Shown here: in pieces, positions 21,763 through 32,852 of the stretch
Position numbering within the stretch: position 1 is the stretch's first letter
How the letters are laid out: every line of letters begins with the position of its first letter
Assembly: GCF_002865645.1 (NCBI RefSeq)
Contig: NW_020194519.1
Location: forward strand, 1,609,542-1,673,541
From: Hyaloscypha bicolor E
Taxonomy: Eukaryota > Ascomycota > Leotiomycetes > Helotiales > Hyaloscyphaceae
Length of the DNA: 64,000 bases
Reading direction: 5' to 3'
The notes under the pieces: generated by a model
Database searches by the model: none
Told to the model about the DNA's origin: nothing
The model's input: the letters and a program-made list of their open reading frames with translations, nothing else
Program-made: the position numbers and the translations under genes

Positions 21763-23669
21763 CTACTTGGGCTGTCCCTTAGTTTCATTCTCCCTCACCT
21801 CGACATGCTCCATCTCCTCTTTTTCGAGCTGAAATGGCGTCCTCTCCACCATAACATCAGCTTTCGCCACACCCTGCGCAGCGTAGTCCTCAACACCTGT
21901 ACAGACATAGCTCTTGAACTTATGCGTCGGCACCTTGTTCTCGAACATCTCGTGCATCTCCTCAAGTGTTCTATCCCTTGTCTCGGGTAGAAAGAAGATG
22001 GTAAAGAGGACGAGCAAGCTGTTTGTGCCAAACCAAATGTAGCCGTATTTGGCACTCCAGCCGAGTTTGGCGGGGTTGATAAAATATGGTGCTGTGAACG
22101 TTCCAAGCCAGTTGCCGACGAAGTTTAGGGCTGTTGCAATGCCGTAGGTGAAAGGGCGGAGTTGGTTGTTGGGGATTTCGCCTCCTACAAGCCAGGCTGT
22201 GGGTGCTGAGGTGTGTCAGTTGAAGATACGCATTTGGCGGGGCGTGGACTTACAGTATGCGACATAGAAGAAGGTAAAGAGGGAGATGAATGCCACCACA
22301 CATTTCCCAGCTACTTTTGATCCCGGATGTACAGTCCAGACTACTGCCATAAATAACTGACAGAGAGCGCAAGCGCTACAGCCGATTATAATAACAACTC
22401 GTCTGTCAACGTAACGTGTGAAGGCTAAGCTGAAGAGGCAGCCAAGGAGACCGATGCAAGTGATCATGACGGACATGGCAAAAGCGTTATCGACTCCTGC
22501 AATGGTCAGGAAATAAGTGGTATAGATGTTAACCCAAGAAGATCCTATCATGCCAATCAGCTCACTTCTTCATGCTCAAAGCCAGAGATTCCTTACCATT
22601 TGCAGCATGGAAGCAGACAACAGACAGACAAAGAAGTGTTCTTCGGAGGTTGGTCCCACGCCACATCTCGAGAAACAACCATTTCTTATTCTGCTCCAAC
22701 TGATCTCTCGTAGAACCACGAATCTCATTCAGCTCAGCCTGGAATTCATGTTCGTCAATGTTGTCGTTTCGAAGTCTCCGGAGAGCTTTTTCTGCTTTCT
22801 CTTCCTCGCCTTGGACCATGAGCCAACGAGGACTCTCGGGAAAGAAGATGATCATGATTGTTTGAATGGTTGGAGCAACGAAGAATATAGAGAGTGGAAT
22901 TTGGTACGAGCGTCTGGATAGTATGTTGTGAGTTCCGAAGTCAACGCTGGCGCCGACGATGGATCCAACAGATAGCATGACTTGGTAAAAACCAAAGACG
23001 ACTCCGCGTAGATGAGCTGGGGCTGCTTCTTGGACGTAGAGCTGGGAGAAGGTAAAGAACCATCCAACAGAGACGCCTAAAATATTTGTCAACGCTGAGT
23101 AAGTTGAGCTTGGGCGGATGTGCGTACCAAGGATAAGGCGGGCTACGTAAAGTGCTGCCACGCTGGTAGTACTGAGCATGATAGCTGTTGAGATAGCATT
23201 CAACCCTGCTGCAAACCAGAGTCCGTGTCTTCGACCAAATTTGGAGCTGAGCGGCCCAACTAGCAATGAAGACACGAAAGTTCCAATTGTCATCAAGGAA
23301 GATATCAATTGTTGAACGGTTGGCTAATAACGCATGTTAATATAGTTCGATCTTGTTTGGCAGGGCACGTACATCAATGTTCCACTTCTTGAGAGTTGGC
23401 GAGTAGTAGCCATAGACTTTGAGGAATCCAGGCATGCTTCAAACTTTCAGCTGAGGACTTCAACATGGAAATAGCAATACTGACGAGAGAAATCCTCCGA
23501 CAAGTGCATAGTCAAGACCTGCAGACTAGTTAATATAAATTGAAAGAAGTCTCATATGATACTCACCATACTGAAAGGTCCCCATCGTGAGAAAGAAGCA
23601 AATGATGAGACATTTCCTATGACTTCTAACATCAAGCTGGAGGGGATTAGCTGAAACCGCCGTTCGCAT
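21763..23669 (-). CDS. MFS sugar porter
   Basis: Twelve-helix plasma-membrane transporter of the sugar porter family. Exons run from the ATG at 23669 (MRTAVSANPLQLDVRSH) through about six introns to TAG at 21763. Conserved signatures: GPLSSKFGRRHGLWFAAG after helix 2, LYVARLILG, LYVQEAAPAHLRGVV, PESPRWLMVQGEEEKAEKAL in the central loop and FLPETRDRTLEEMHEMFENKVP at the end. Helices are evident throughout. The tail is acidic and short. It is divergent from a TauD-type dioxygenase gene with 759 bp between starts. Sugar specificity cannot be read from sequence. Confidence 0.92.
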
Positions 23670-24428
23670 CTTGATAGCTGTTCGTTGTTCTTCTCTTCTC
23701 AAAATATCGATGTGCAGTGGAGAATGGATGGAGACACAAGGTTACTTATGGATCGAGGAAGGATACGCTTTACCCCGCATATTGACCCCTGGCTCAGATC
23801 CTATTCTTCCTCCCCGGAGGCAACCTCGTCAAGACCCAAAATCGTATTCTTGGCATGTCAGCCTTCAACGAGGTTCAACCAATGTATGAATTGCCGATTG
23901 TGGAGCTAAAATAGCTATCAAAGGACTCCGTAGTCTTTGACTTGAGATAAGGAGGAAGTAGAGATCCGCACGGGACGAAATGTCTCAGTTACGGGGTCAG
24001 AGCTACCCGAGCTACCCCGACCCCACACATTAAATTACCGCAATTGGGGAAACTCCAGCGCCACTCGGGAAGGCGGCAACGATCAATTAAATTCGAAGCG
24101 CTGGCCAAGCCTATCAATTAGGTGCCAAGGGGAAGCTCCTCCAAAGCTCCTTCCTTTTTATCAAAACTTTGGGGAAGGGGGATGGCCGCATGGCACGAGA
24201 GTACGTCGGGGAGGAAGAGACAGTTGTCTACGACCATGGATTTCGGCAGATGTCAAATCACACCTGCCGAGAGAGTTCGGTGGAAGTGCCATTCCGTGTG
24301 CATATAAACACGCTCCATTGTGACATGCTCAGGTTACTCTTCGTATCCTTCTTCAAGCCACCAGTTGAACACTTGACATCTGAAGTCACCACTTAAAGTA
24401 CCTTAAACATCACATCTATCAAACCAAA
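23670..24428. promoter_or_regulatory. divergent promoter, MFS porter / TauD dioxygenase
   Basis: Shared upstream region. A small imperfect repeat of GAGCTACCC units with GACCCC lies near 23999-24025, and CGG/CCG triplets of the sort zinc-cluster factors bind occur around it. No experimental basis. Confidence 0.3.
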
Positions 24429-25828
24429 ATGATTGCCGCCGACCCTGACGTCTCCAAACTCATTTACGAGCCCATGAAATACTCTGGGTCCCTCGACCAC
24501 CTCTCATATGTTGAAGTAACACCCATCATCGGCCGTGAGTACACCACCGCGAAAATAAAAGACATCCTACAGGCCAACAATGCCGAACAGCAGCTCCGTG
24601 ATTTGGCTGTTGTGATTAGTGAAAGAGGCGTCGTATTTTTCAGGAAGGATCAGAGTGAGCTGAGTGTTGATGAGTTGAAGCGGTTTACGGATGAGGTGGG
24701 GAGGTTGAGTGGTAGGCCGAAGGAGAATGGGTTGCATGTTCATCCGCTTTATCGTGACCCGGGGAATATCCCGATGGGGAATGGGGAGACGGATGAGAAT
24801 ATGTGAGTACATTGCTTTACAAATATATACCAAATTACTGACCAGGCTTAGTTATGTGATTAATTCGGAAGCTGCTAAAGCTCTGTATAAAACTGTGCCT
24901 GGAAGAACGACGAATCAGCCGAAGGATCTTTCGAGAGAATGGCATAGCGACGGTGAGTGTCTTCCGCTTGTCAAATGGGCCACCATCAACTAACTGCAAT
25001 CAAATCAGCAACCTTTGAAGAATGTCCCTCTGACTTCAGCTGCCTCATGATGCAAGAGACTCCACCTGACGGAGGAGATACACTCTGGTGCTCCGGCTAT
25101 GAGATGTAAGCCTCCGACACTTCATATGAAAATCGTCAAACTTATCTTACCTTAGTTATGACCGCATCTCACCACCAATGCGAGAATTCCTCGACGGTCT
25201 GACAGCAACCTGTGCTCAACCAGTCTTTAAATCCGCCTGCACAGCTGGAAACTACGAAGTGATGTCTCCCCGCGGCTCGCCCCAGAACGTCAGCGACAAC
25301 TTCGCTCCCTCCCACCCCGTCGTTCGCACGTACGTGCCCAGAAACCCTTTCACCTTCCTCTCGATATCCTCTTAATACGTTATCTCAGTTCTCCGCGATT
25401 AACCGGTATGAAGCAACAGCTGACCCCCCCACCTAGAAACCGTCAAACAGGCTGGAAATCCATCTTCGCTGGCGTCGGATTGCACGTCACGCGAATCAAT
25501 GGTTTGTATGACTACGAAGAGAAGATGATCCGTGATTATATCATGCGTCTAATTACGCATAATCACGATTGTATTGCGAGGATGCATTGGACGACCGGTG
25601 CGGCGGCGATTTGGAATAATTCGTGTGTTTGGCATGCTGCCACTGTATGTATTCCATTTTCTGGTTTCAAGGGGAGAAGAGGGATATACTGACTTTGATT
25701 GATAGCCCGATACGCATTTGGTGCCTGGTGCGGTGAGGACTGGTATTCGTGCGAGTTCTATTGGGGAGAAACCGTATTTGGATCCGGCTTCTACGTCGAG
25801 GAGGGAGGCTTTAGGGATTTCTATTTGA
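24429..25828 (+). CDS. TauD/TfdA-family alpha-ketoglutarate dioxygenase
   Basis: Fe(II)/2-oxoglutarate dioxygenase of the taurine or sulfonate dioxygenase group, typically cytosolic. Exons 24429-24802, 24846-24952, 25009-25105, 25156-25329, 25437-25644 and 25706-25828 sum to 361 codons (360 residues), the usual size. The iron ligands are visible: His and Asp in REWHSDATFEECP (split by intron 2) and the distal His in NNSCVWHAAT, followed by the 2-oxoglutarate Arg in RTGIRAS. GVVFFRKDQ and GGDTLWCSGYEMYDRIS are family-typical. Substrate may be a sulfonate or another acid; the adjacent MFS porter might import it. Confidence 0.93.
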
Positions 25829-26807
25829 ATGAGCTTGATGAATGTCCGTTTTAGTGTTTAGTTATGGGATAAAATCTCAATTTGAGTTGACTTGTTGATT
25901 GATGGTTCAGAGTTAACAGCTTACAAACGGTAAAGGGGGGCTCTCTGTGGCAAATGTGGGATGGGAATAAGTAGGCACCTGAAACATCACTTCCAGATTT
26001 CTAAGTCCAAGTCAAGCTGCTCAACTTGAGACCATAGAAAACGAAAAGTCTCGCACAAATATGAGGCAACAAACCAAGTGACCTGGTTGTCATGATCGTT
26101 GCAATGCTTGACTTACTGAAAACTCTAAATGATCGAGATCATGTGGGCACGATCATCGAGCACTCTTACACCAGTCTGCACTAGCGCAACGCTTCCTTCA
26201 ATACTGCATGCCACTTCCGTGCTATCATCAAGTGAAAAGATCTCACTCGCTTCGTTTTCGTCCACAGCAGAAAATATGTCCCAATTCGTGTCAAAATGCG
26301 GTGGTTGATGGAAGCCCTGATTCTCTGCTTATCGAAGGCTGGGAAGCCCCTTGATAAGTACAAATCCACTAGTCTCCCACTAGGCCCCCAACCCCCTAGC
26401 TGCCTTAAGCCCACAAGCTTGGCACCTTTCAACAATTCGGAGCTCATTTCTCCGATGCGGAGGCGAGACTGTCCCCCATTGTAGCCTATTGTAGCGTTCT
26501 CGGGTTATTTTCGCGCTCGTGGATGCCGAGCCACTTGAGAATTGGTTCCCACTCCACTCCTGCCGCGCTTCGCGCAGTGCAACGCCGAGCTGATCACCTA
26601 CAGAAACATTAGATATATAAGGATTGGAGATGGCTATCATCGAGGACATCAATTAAACTTCACAGAAATCTCTCTACAAAGAAGCGACCGGCAACTGAAA
26701 CATTTATCACATATTTGTTTGCATCTGACGAACGAGTTGAGCCTTTGCAATAATTCGGGAGTTGAAATCATATACGGAAAGAGCAGGATAGCGCGAGAAA
26801 AACCATC
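25829..26807. other. intergenic
   Basis: No supported gene; two ORFs of about 90 codons on the minus strand have no family resemblance. An imperfect palindrome around 26129-26160 (CGAGATCATG..CGATCATCGAG) is noted. The 3' part holds the promoter of the next gene. Confidence 0.45.
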
Positions 26808-27669
26808 ATGTTTTCGAACAAGAGCGTCGCTTTCTTTGGCGCGACAGGAGGAAGCACAGCACCATGTCTGGCACAATGTCTAAAAGCAGGCTACACATGC
26901 ACAGCTCGTAAGTCCGCCCCTCCTCCCCGAAAATGCAAATCCCAAGCTAACAACCTAATCAGTCGTCCGGAATGCAGAGAAACTCACTACTCTCCTGGAA
27001 ACCTCACATTCCGTACCGCATGAACTCATCTCCAAGAGCCTAACGATCGTCGTCGGCAACGTCAAAGATCCCGTTCCAGTAACCCAAACTCTCTTCCCCG
27101 CCATCCTCAACCCCTCAGACCCCACCAAAGGAAACAAGTCTGTCGACATTATCGTCTCAGGCATCGGCTGCTATCCTATCATAAAGAAAGGACATTGGTT
27201 GCCGGAGCAAGAAGATCCTACCCTGTGCCAAGACGTCATTTCCACAATTCTCAACTCTTTACGCGCACGTCCACCCCTCGTCAAGCCTGGATTGGCAATG
27301 CTATCTACCACAGGAATTAGTAAGTTCGGAAGAGATGTACCACTTCTTATGGCGCCTCTCTATGCGTTATTGCATGTACCGCATCTGGATAAAAAGGTCA
27401 TGGAGGACATGGCGATTGCGGCGGTTAAGGAGGAGCGGGCGCCTATTGGGAGCTACGTTTTGGTGAGGCCAAGTCTTTTGACTAACGGGGAAGCTAAAGG
27501 AGTGCACAAAGTGAGGTGGGATGTTGAGAATGGGGGCATTGCCAAGAAGGCTGTAGGGTATACAATTTCGAGGGCGGATGTTGGAGGGTTTGTTTTTGAG
27601 AAGGTGGTGGGGCCGTTTGAGAGCGGCAGAGACGAGGGAATGGGGAAGATAATTTTGGTTACCTATTGA
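26808..27669 (+). CDS. NAD(P)-binding Rossmann protein (NmrA/epimerase-like)
   Basis: Two exons, 26808-26907 and 26963-27669, 268 residues. The N-terminal dinucleotide motif is VAFFGATGGSTAPCL, followed after the splice by TALVRNAEKL, as in atypical SDR proteins of the NmrA or NAD-dependent epimerase type. VDIIVSGIGCYPII and LAMLSTTGISKFGRDVPLL fit the strand-4 and strand-5 positions, and VLVRPSLLTNG the substrate-domain entry. The enzyme reaction is unknown. It follows the TauD gene on the same strand at about 1 kb. Confidence 0.82.
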
Positions 27670-28262
27670 TCACTGGTTTGCCAGTCCTGTTCAATGTGAC
27701 TCCTCTTTTGGTTTTCGGTGCAGGGTTGCAAGGAAGGCGGAATATGCATGTCGAAGGCGCATGATAGGGGGTTTGTTTTCACGAGATTTTAAAGCATATG
27801 GAAGCGGGAAGGACAAGCAAATGGCGAATATCACTTCGATTACTCATTGAGCGGTTTGGCTGCACCTGCAATAGTGAGGCGTTCATATTATGAGCTTGCC
27901 CCATTTCGCTCCAGTGCGAATCGAGCACCGAATCCAATTTCAAACACTCTGTCATATGTTCCAGATCGCTTCTAAAGAAGTTGATAACTCATTCGAGCAA
28001 TTTATTTGCATTTGCACGCATTAATACAGATTATGATTGATAGTTGTGTCGCACTTGTCAAGTGACGTGGCCGACTTTGGTTTGCCATTTTGCAAAGCCA
28101 TTGAATTTCCATTTCTATATCTATTCAGACCCTTTTCCCAACAATTAGACAACAAAATAAAGATCTAGACTTCTCAGTTCTGAGCCCCCCCCCCCACAGC
28201 CCTTGCAGCAGCTCCTCTAGATTGTCATACACAGCGGAGAATGCTTCCCCAGCCCCAACCCA
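27670..28262. other. intergenic between convergent genes
   Basis: No feature beyond an 11-C run at about 28186-28196. It holds the 3' flanks of both neighbours. Confidence 0.45.
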
Positions 28263-30327
28263 TCATTCCTTCAACTCCTCCACTGCAACCTTCTCCACAC
28301 CCCTATTCTGCACCCCCTTAACACTCCGCCATTCCATCCCAAACGAGCAGATGAACCCCACAACAGAACCCGCAGCCGTCAAATAAAACGTCTGCGTGAT
28401 CGCCACATTATACGCCAACAATGGGCCCTGCAAATCTGGACCTGCTTCTACCACCTTCCTCAACCCTTCGGCACCTGCAACTACCACCATTTGAGCATTG
28501 ACTTGCGGGGCATATATATGCAGATTCTTGACTAGGCTGGACACGAATATATTCTCACCAATGGCAAGGAAGATGGCGCCGCCGAAAAATTGGAAGAAGA
28601 CGGAGATGGAAGTTGCGGTTGGGAGATCGGATTGGGGAAGGATTGCCATCAAGCCAATCACTGGCTAATAGAAATGGATAGTGTTAGTTTATGTTCATGG
28701 GTGTTGAAGAGAAGATGCAGGAACCGACGAACCATCTGGATCACGCATGCAGCTCCCAAGCCCCCAAGGACTTGGATCCCATCAATCATCGAGTATCCCG
28801 TGTCGACCTTCCACGTTGAAATTATTCCTCCTGTAATTGCTACGCTTGCTGCACCAAAAAAGAGCCATGGGTTAAAGTGTCCAAACTTCGTAACTGCACC
28901 ATCACTCAGCACTTCATTCAGTTATCGAGAAAGGGGACGTACCAAGACCACCAAATATAATAGCACCCACAAAATTGCCCAACACCATGGGCAAAAATCG
29001 GATCCCGCTTCCCACAGGACTCACCCCCTTAATCACCTGAAACCACATCGGGATATAATACCCAATAATCTGCACACTCCCCAATCCAAAGAACACGATC
29101 GCGGCAGCGGAGTACACACTTCTCTGTCCCATAATCCTGCGCGGAATACTAGCTTCGTCTCCTTGATGCCATTCCCAAACCATAAATATACCTATCATGA
29201 TCACGAAACCGAATATGAGCCCGATGGTCGTCGCTGATTTCCAGGGGTTGCGATTTCCGCCCCACTGTAAGGCGAGGAGAAGCATTACTACTCCTGGTAC
29301 GAAGAGACCTAGGCCGGGGAGATCGAGGTGCTTAATTTTTTGGATGAGCGGGAGCTTGGTAAGTTTGCGCTCGTTAGGGTGGAAGAAGATGGTTAGGGTG
29401 ATGGCTGTGACTGCGCCGAGAGGGAGATTGATATAGAAGCCTAAATAGTGTTAGGGAAGAGTAACTAAATTTGATTCCCGAGTCTGCGCTTACACCATCT
29501 CCAAGTCAAATGCTGGGTGAAAACACCACCAAGGACTGGTCCAAAGATGTTTGAGATACCGAACATGGACGCAACAAGGCCTGTGTAAACTTTCGAGAAA
29601 GTTAGCATTCGAGTCTGGAATTGCTCAGAGAATCCATGACGTACTAGGTCGCTGGCGGAGTGGAATCATATGAGATACAATGACCAGTGCTCCCGAGAAA
29701 AGTCCAGCGGCACCCATTCCTGCTACAGCTCGCCCAACGATAAGCATCACTGACGACCTGGCCGTTGCACATATCAAACTCCCCAATTCGAATATACCGA
29801 GAAAGACAATGTATGTCCACTTCAGAGAAAAGTACTGGTATACTTTTCCGGATAGTGGTTGGAGGGCACAACTTTAAAATATTGTTAGCATCAACATGTA
29901 TATAGTCTGGTCCGGGAAACTTACACCGATATCAGGAAAGCAGAGCCATACCACCCCACGTCTGGGAGAGAATTGAAAGCCGTGGTAATTGTTGGTACCG
30001 CCTAAGAGTTTAGTATTTGTGCGAATATGAAGTCAATGATTGATTTACCGTAGCAAGAATAGCGTTATCCTAACACAGTCAGTTTATCTCTAAGCCTCCC
30101 TGACGGCAGCAACGTACCAATCCAATCAAGAGAACCGCCATACAGAGACCCAGAATGATCAGATACAACCTAATACCAGTGATATATTCCGACTCATCTT
30201 CTGCTTCTGCTTGGATTGCTGATGCAGCTTTTTCCTCCACCTCGGGGATGTCGATCTCGGCATCGTGTTGACTATTGTCCAGACTACTATTGCCAGCCTC
30301 GGTATCTTTTTCCGCCACAGAAGTCAT
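28263..30327 (-). CDS. MFS drug efflux pump, DHA2-type
   Basis: Fourteen-helix major facilitator of the drug:H+ antiporter-2 group, plasma membrane. It begins with an acidic cytosolic tail ([19 protein letters not shown], then [17 protein letters not shown]) and enters helix 1 with [18 protein letters not shown]. The DHA2 motif C-like region and [20 protein letters not shown] are readable in a middle exon, and [23 protein letters not shown] sequence near 29400-29500. The final exons carry [17 protein letters not shown] and [21 protein letters not shown]. About seven introns. The ATG at 30327 is used; an upstream codon two residues earlier is TTG. Likely exports a fungal metabolite or xenobiotic. 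Confidence 0.9.
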
Positions 30328-31056
30328 TATCAAAGCAGTAACAACAAATCGTTGACAGCTCGAAAATAAAGCGAACGGTGAGGCTCTTTAAGCAGGAGGG
30401 CCAAAGGTAGATAGATTTAACTCCGATGTCTGGAATTTTGATTTGCCGGATTTTCGGAACCACCTTAAACTCCGGCCCCCTTATCCGAAGGCCCCTGCCA
30501 TGAGTAGCTGAGTTTGCGCCATATCGGAATCGACGTTGAGCCGCATGCATGAGAAAATTGGCCATTGCTGACATGTTTCATCGTTCATTGTACCTGGGCG
30601 GCGTTCTGGTAGTTGCTTGGCTCGACGGTCACACTTCGTCTAGCTTGATTTCGTACAGAACCCTTGCTTATATTGATGAATGCGAGCAAATTAAGAGTCT
30701 GGTCAGAATGCTTTGAAATCTCGACAAAACTCACTTCACTCGAGCCAAAAATCTTGGATATTATGAGCTTTGGTTCCAGGCTCGAGTTTATGGGCAAGGG
30801 CTCCCCCCTATTGGCTCGCTTATTGAAAAGGGGGCGGGGTCTCGCCCAAGCCAACATTATCGAATAACTTTGAAAGCGGGCAGAGCCCAAAAGGGGCCTT
30901 AACTCCTTTGAACACCCCTTTTGAAGAATAGGCCAACCTGTATGAATACTTAGTCTAGGTAATACGAAAGCTCACTCTAATGAAACTTCTGTATTTATTT
31001 CCAGTGTTTCATTTGTTCCGCAAGGACCTCACGCTCACATCTATACCCTTCATACC
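30328..31056. other. intergenic
   Basis: Upstream of the DHA2 pump. A CCAAT-type ATTGG lies near 30809. No gene recognised. Confidence 0.45.
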
Positions 31057-31745
31057 TTAAGAAATAAGCTGAATCTGCACGCATGGAATTTTCATCCAGG
31101 AGCTGGGCAAAATAGCAACCGATAACAATGATTGTTCTGGAAGGTTGGTACTCTGGAAGCAGGCTACGGAGCCGGTGCTTGAGTGGACTTCTCGCCCATG
31201 CTCGGTTGTGAGAACCATGAACGCGACAATCTTCTCGATGCCGAAGCCGACGTCGGCCTGTAGGGTTGCCAGACGGACCAGTGCAGCTTTAGCTTTGTCA
31301 AGGTGATTTTGACGGATGAGCCACCACGGTGATTCAGGGGCTAGGTAGATGCCGATGATCAAGGGGATTGGTCAATACCATTGCAGTGCGAATGGTATTC
31401 TATATCCCCAAGGAGCCGGGGCGTTCAACACGCCGCGGAGGACACCTGATGCGGTGATTTGTCCAAAGACCTCTTAAGGGCTATCAGGATTTCGTTCTTT
31501 TATGGGAATGGGGAGGCTCTTACCCAGCGTATGTTCACATATGTTGTCACGTGTGCAAGCAAGTGTACAGGCGCCACCTCAACAGCATACACAGTCGTCA
31601 CACTCTAGAAAATCCCAAGTGGAAACCCTAGGCTCGGTGAGTACAGCCTCCAACAACAGTAGTGTAGACTGCACTAACCCATCAAAACTTGCGCAGCCGA
31701 CCTTGAACCGCATTCCAAGCTCGTTGCAAAGAACTGCATGATAGA
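31057..31745 (-). pseudogene. alpha-glucoside (maltose-type) MFS permease fragment
   Basis: Only the middle of a sugar porter remains. It can be followed from VYAVEVAPVHLLAHVTTYVNIRW (near 31520-31600), over a probable intron, into FGQITASGVLRGVL, then NAPAPWGYRIPFALQWY. A TGA stop follows at about 31366-31368, where this family normally has a Trp. The frame resumes as PIPLIIGIYLAPESPWWLIR and EKIVAFMVLTTEHGREV. Helices 1-3 and the whole C-terminal half are missing. The Q(W)(V)WPIPL and PESPWWL wording is that of MAL/alpha-glucoside permeases. It stands head to head with a broken alpha-glucosidase. Confidence 0.8.
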
Positions 31746-31819
31746 CCCCATAATCAACACCAACCTCGCAATAACCGTCTCAAGGAACCAACCCTTTCAC
31801 TAATAAATCCAGTAGCATA

Positions 31820-32702
31820 CAAGCCAGCCAGGATAGTGTACTACAACGGGCCGCGAATGCAAGAGTTCTTTAATGAGACGAATGACATATTCTCCAAATG
31901 CAACCATTTGTAGTGGGGAACTATCCTTCACGCCAAAAGTTGATGATCAATTTGAAATACATCTCAGTAAAGGAAAGACAGCTGAACAAGTTCCTCCACT
32001 TCGAGGCTCTGAGTTGTGGGCGGCCAACACTTCATGCACTGTTCAGCGTAGAGCCTTTCACGACAGACGAACTGCAACGGCCACTTTCAAGGTGGCAGAA
32101 TACTATAGATGGAATAGATGTCTGGACGACCGTACATCTGGAAAATCATAATTCACATACGTCGAGCCCCGATTTAAGTTCATGGATTCAACACTGGCCA
32201 AAACCAGCCCGGTCTATCACGCGCTTTGGCGCTGAACCAGCCTAGTACTGGGCATACCCCAGGGAAAATGCTTGCCACAATTCTAGTCACGATTACAGGA
32301 ACACTATTCCTTAATCAAGAGCAAGATATCGGGATGGGATTGCGGCTCCCGGCACGTGATCATGCGAGGGTACCGATGCAGTGGGGTAGCTCACCGAATG
32401 CTGGTTTCTCTACGGCAAGACCGTGGATGAGAGTCGTTGATGGCTATGAGAGCATCAATGCTGCTGATTAGATGGGACGAGATGGCAGTATTTTGGGGTT
32501 TTGGATGAAGATGCTGCTGCTGAGGAAGGAACATAAGGACTTGTTTGTTTATGTTCGCTTCGAGCTTGTCTTACAGGGTGACGAGTTGATGATCTTCACG
32601 AAAGAGGGACGTGAGCTTGGCGTTTGTGAACCGTACAGACAAGAGGATGAAGTGGATTATGCCGAAGGGGGTGGAAGGTTTGGAAATGAGACTGTGTATT
32701 AA
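31820..32702 (+). pseudogene. GH13 alpha-glucosidase (maltase) remnant
   Basis: Several frames hold pieces of a maltase-type glycoside hydrolase 13 in the right order: VYYNGPRMQEFFNE (stop soon after), SGELSFTPKVDD with the acid/base Glu, LKYISVKERQLN, FTTDELQRPLSRWQNTIDG, a disturbed ENH(N) segment where the catalytic-site Asp is replaced, PGKMLATILVTITGTLF, RDHARVPMQWGSSPNAGF, PWMRVVDGYESINAAD, a TAG stop at 32469-32471, then FWMKMLLLRKEHKDLFVY. The N-terminal half of the TIM barrel is absent. At least three frame changes and several stops make it non-functional. Confidence 0.88.
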
Positions 32703-32852
32703 GAATGAGGGAGGTTCTGATGAGGAACTAGAGCCAATTGAGGCGAGAGTGTATATTTATGTCTGAAACGACTTATTTCAGAGAGACCGAATAGGCCTTA
32801 TGGACCCCAAGAAGACGCCTGCCCCAGCTTGAAAACAAGCCTATATTTTACA

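Noticed and set aside
26380..26652. 90-codon minus-strand ORF upstream of the Rossmann gene
   Set aside because: No conserved content, overlaps the expected promoter.
28186..28196. C-run as possible replication or telomere-like signal
   Set aside because: A plain homopolymer without neighbouring repeats.
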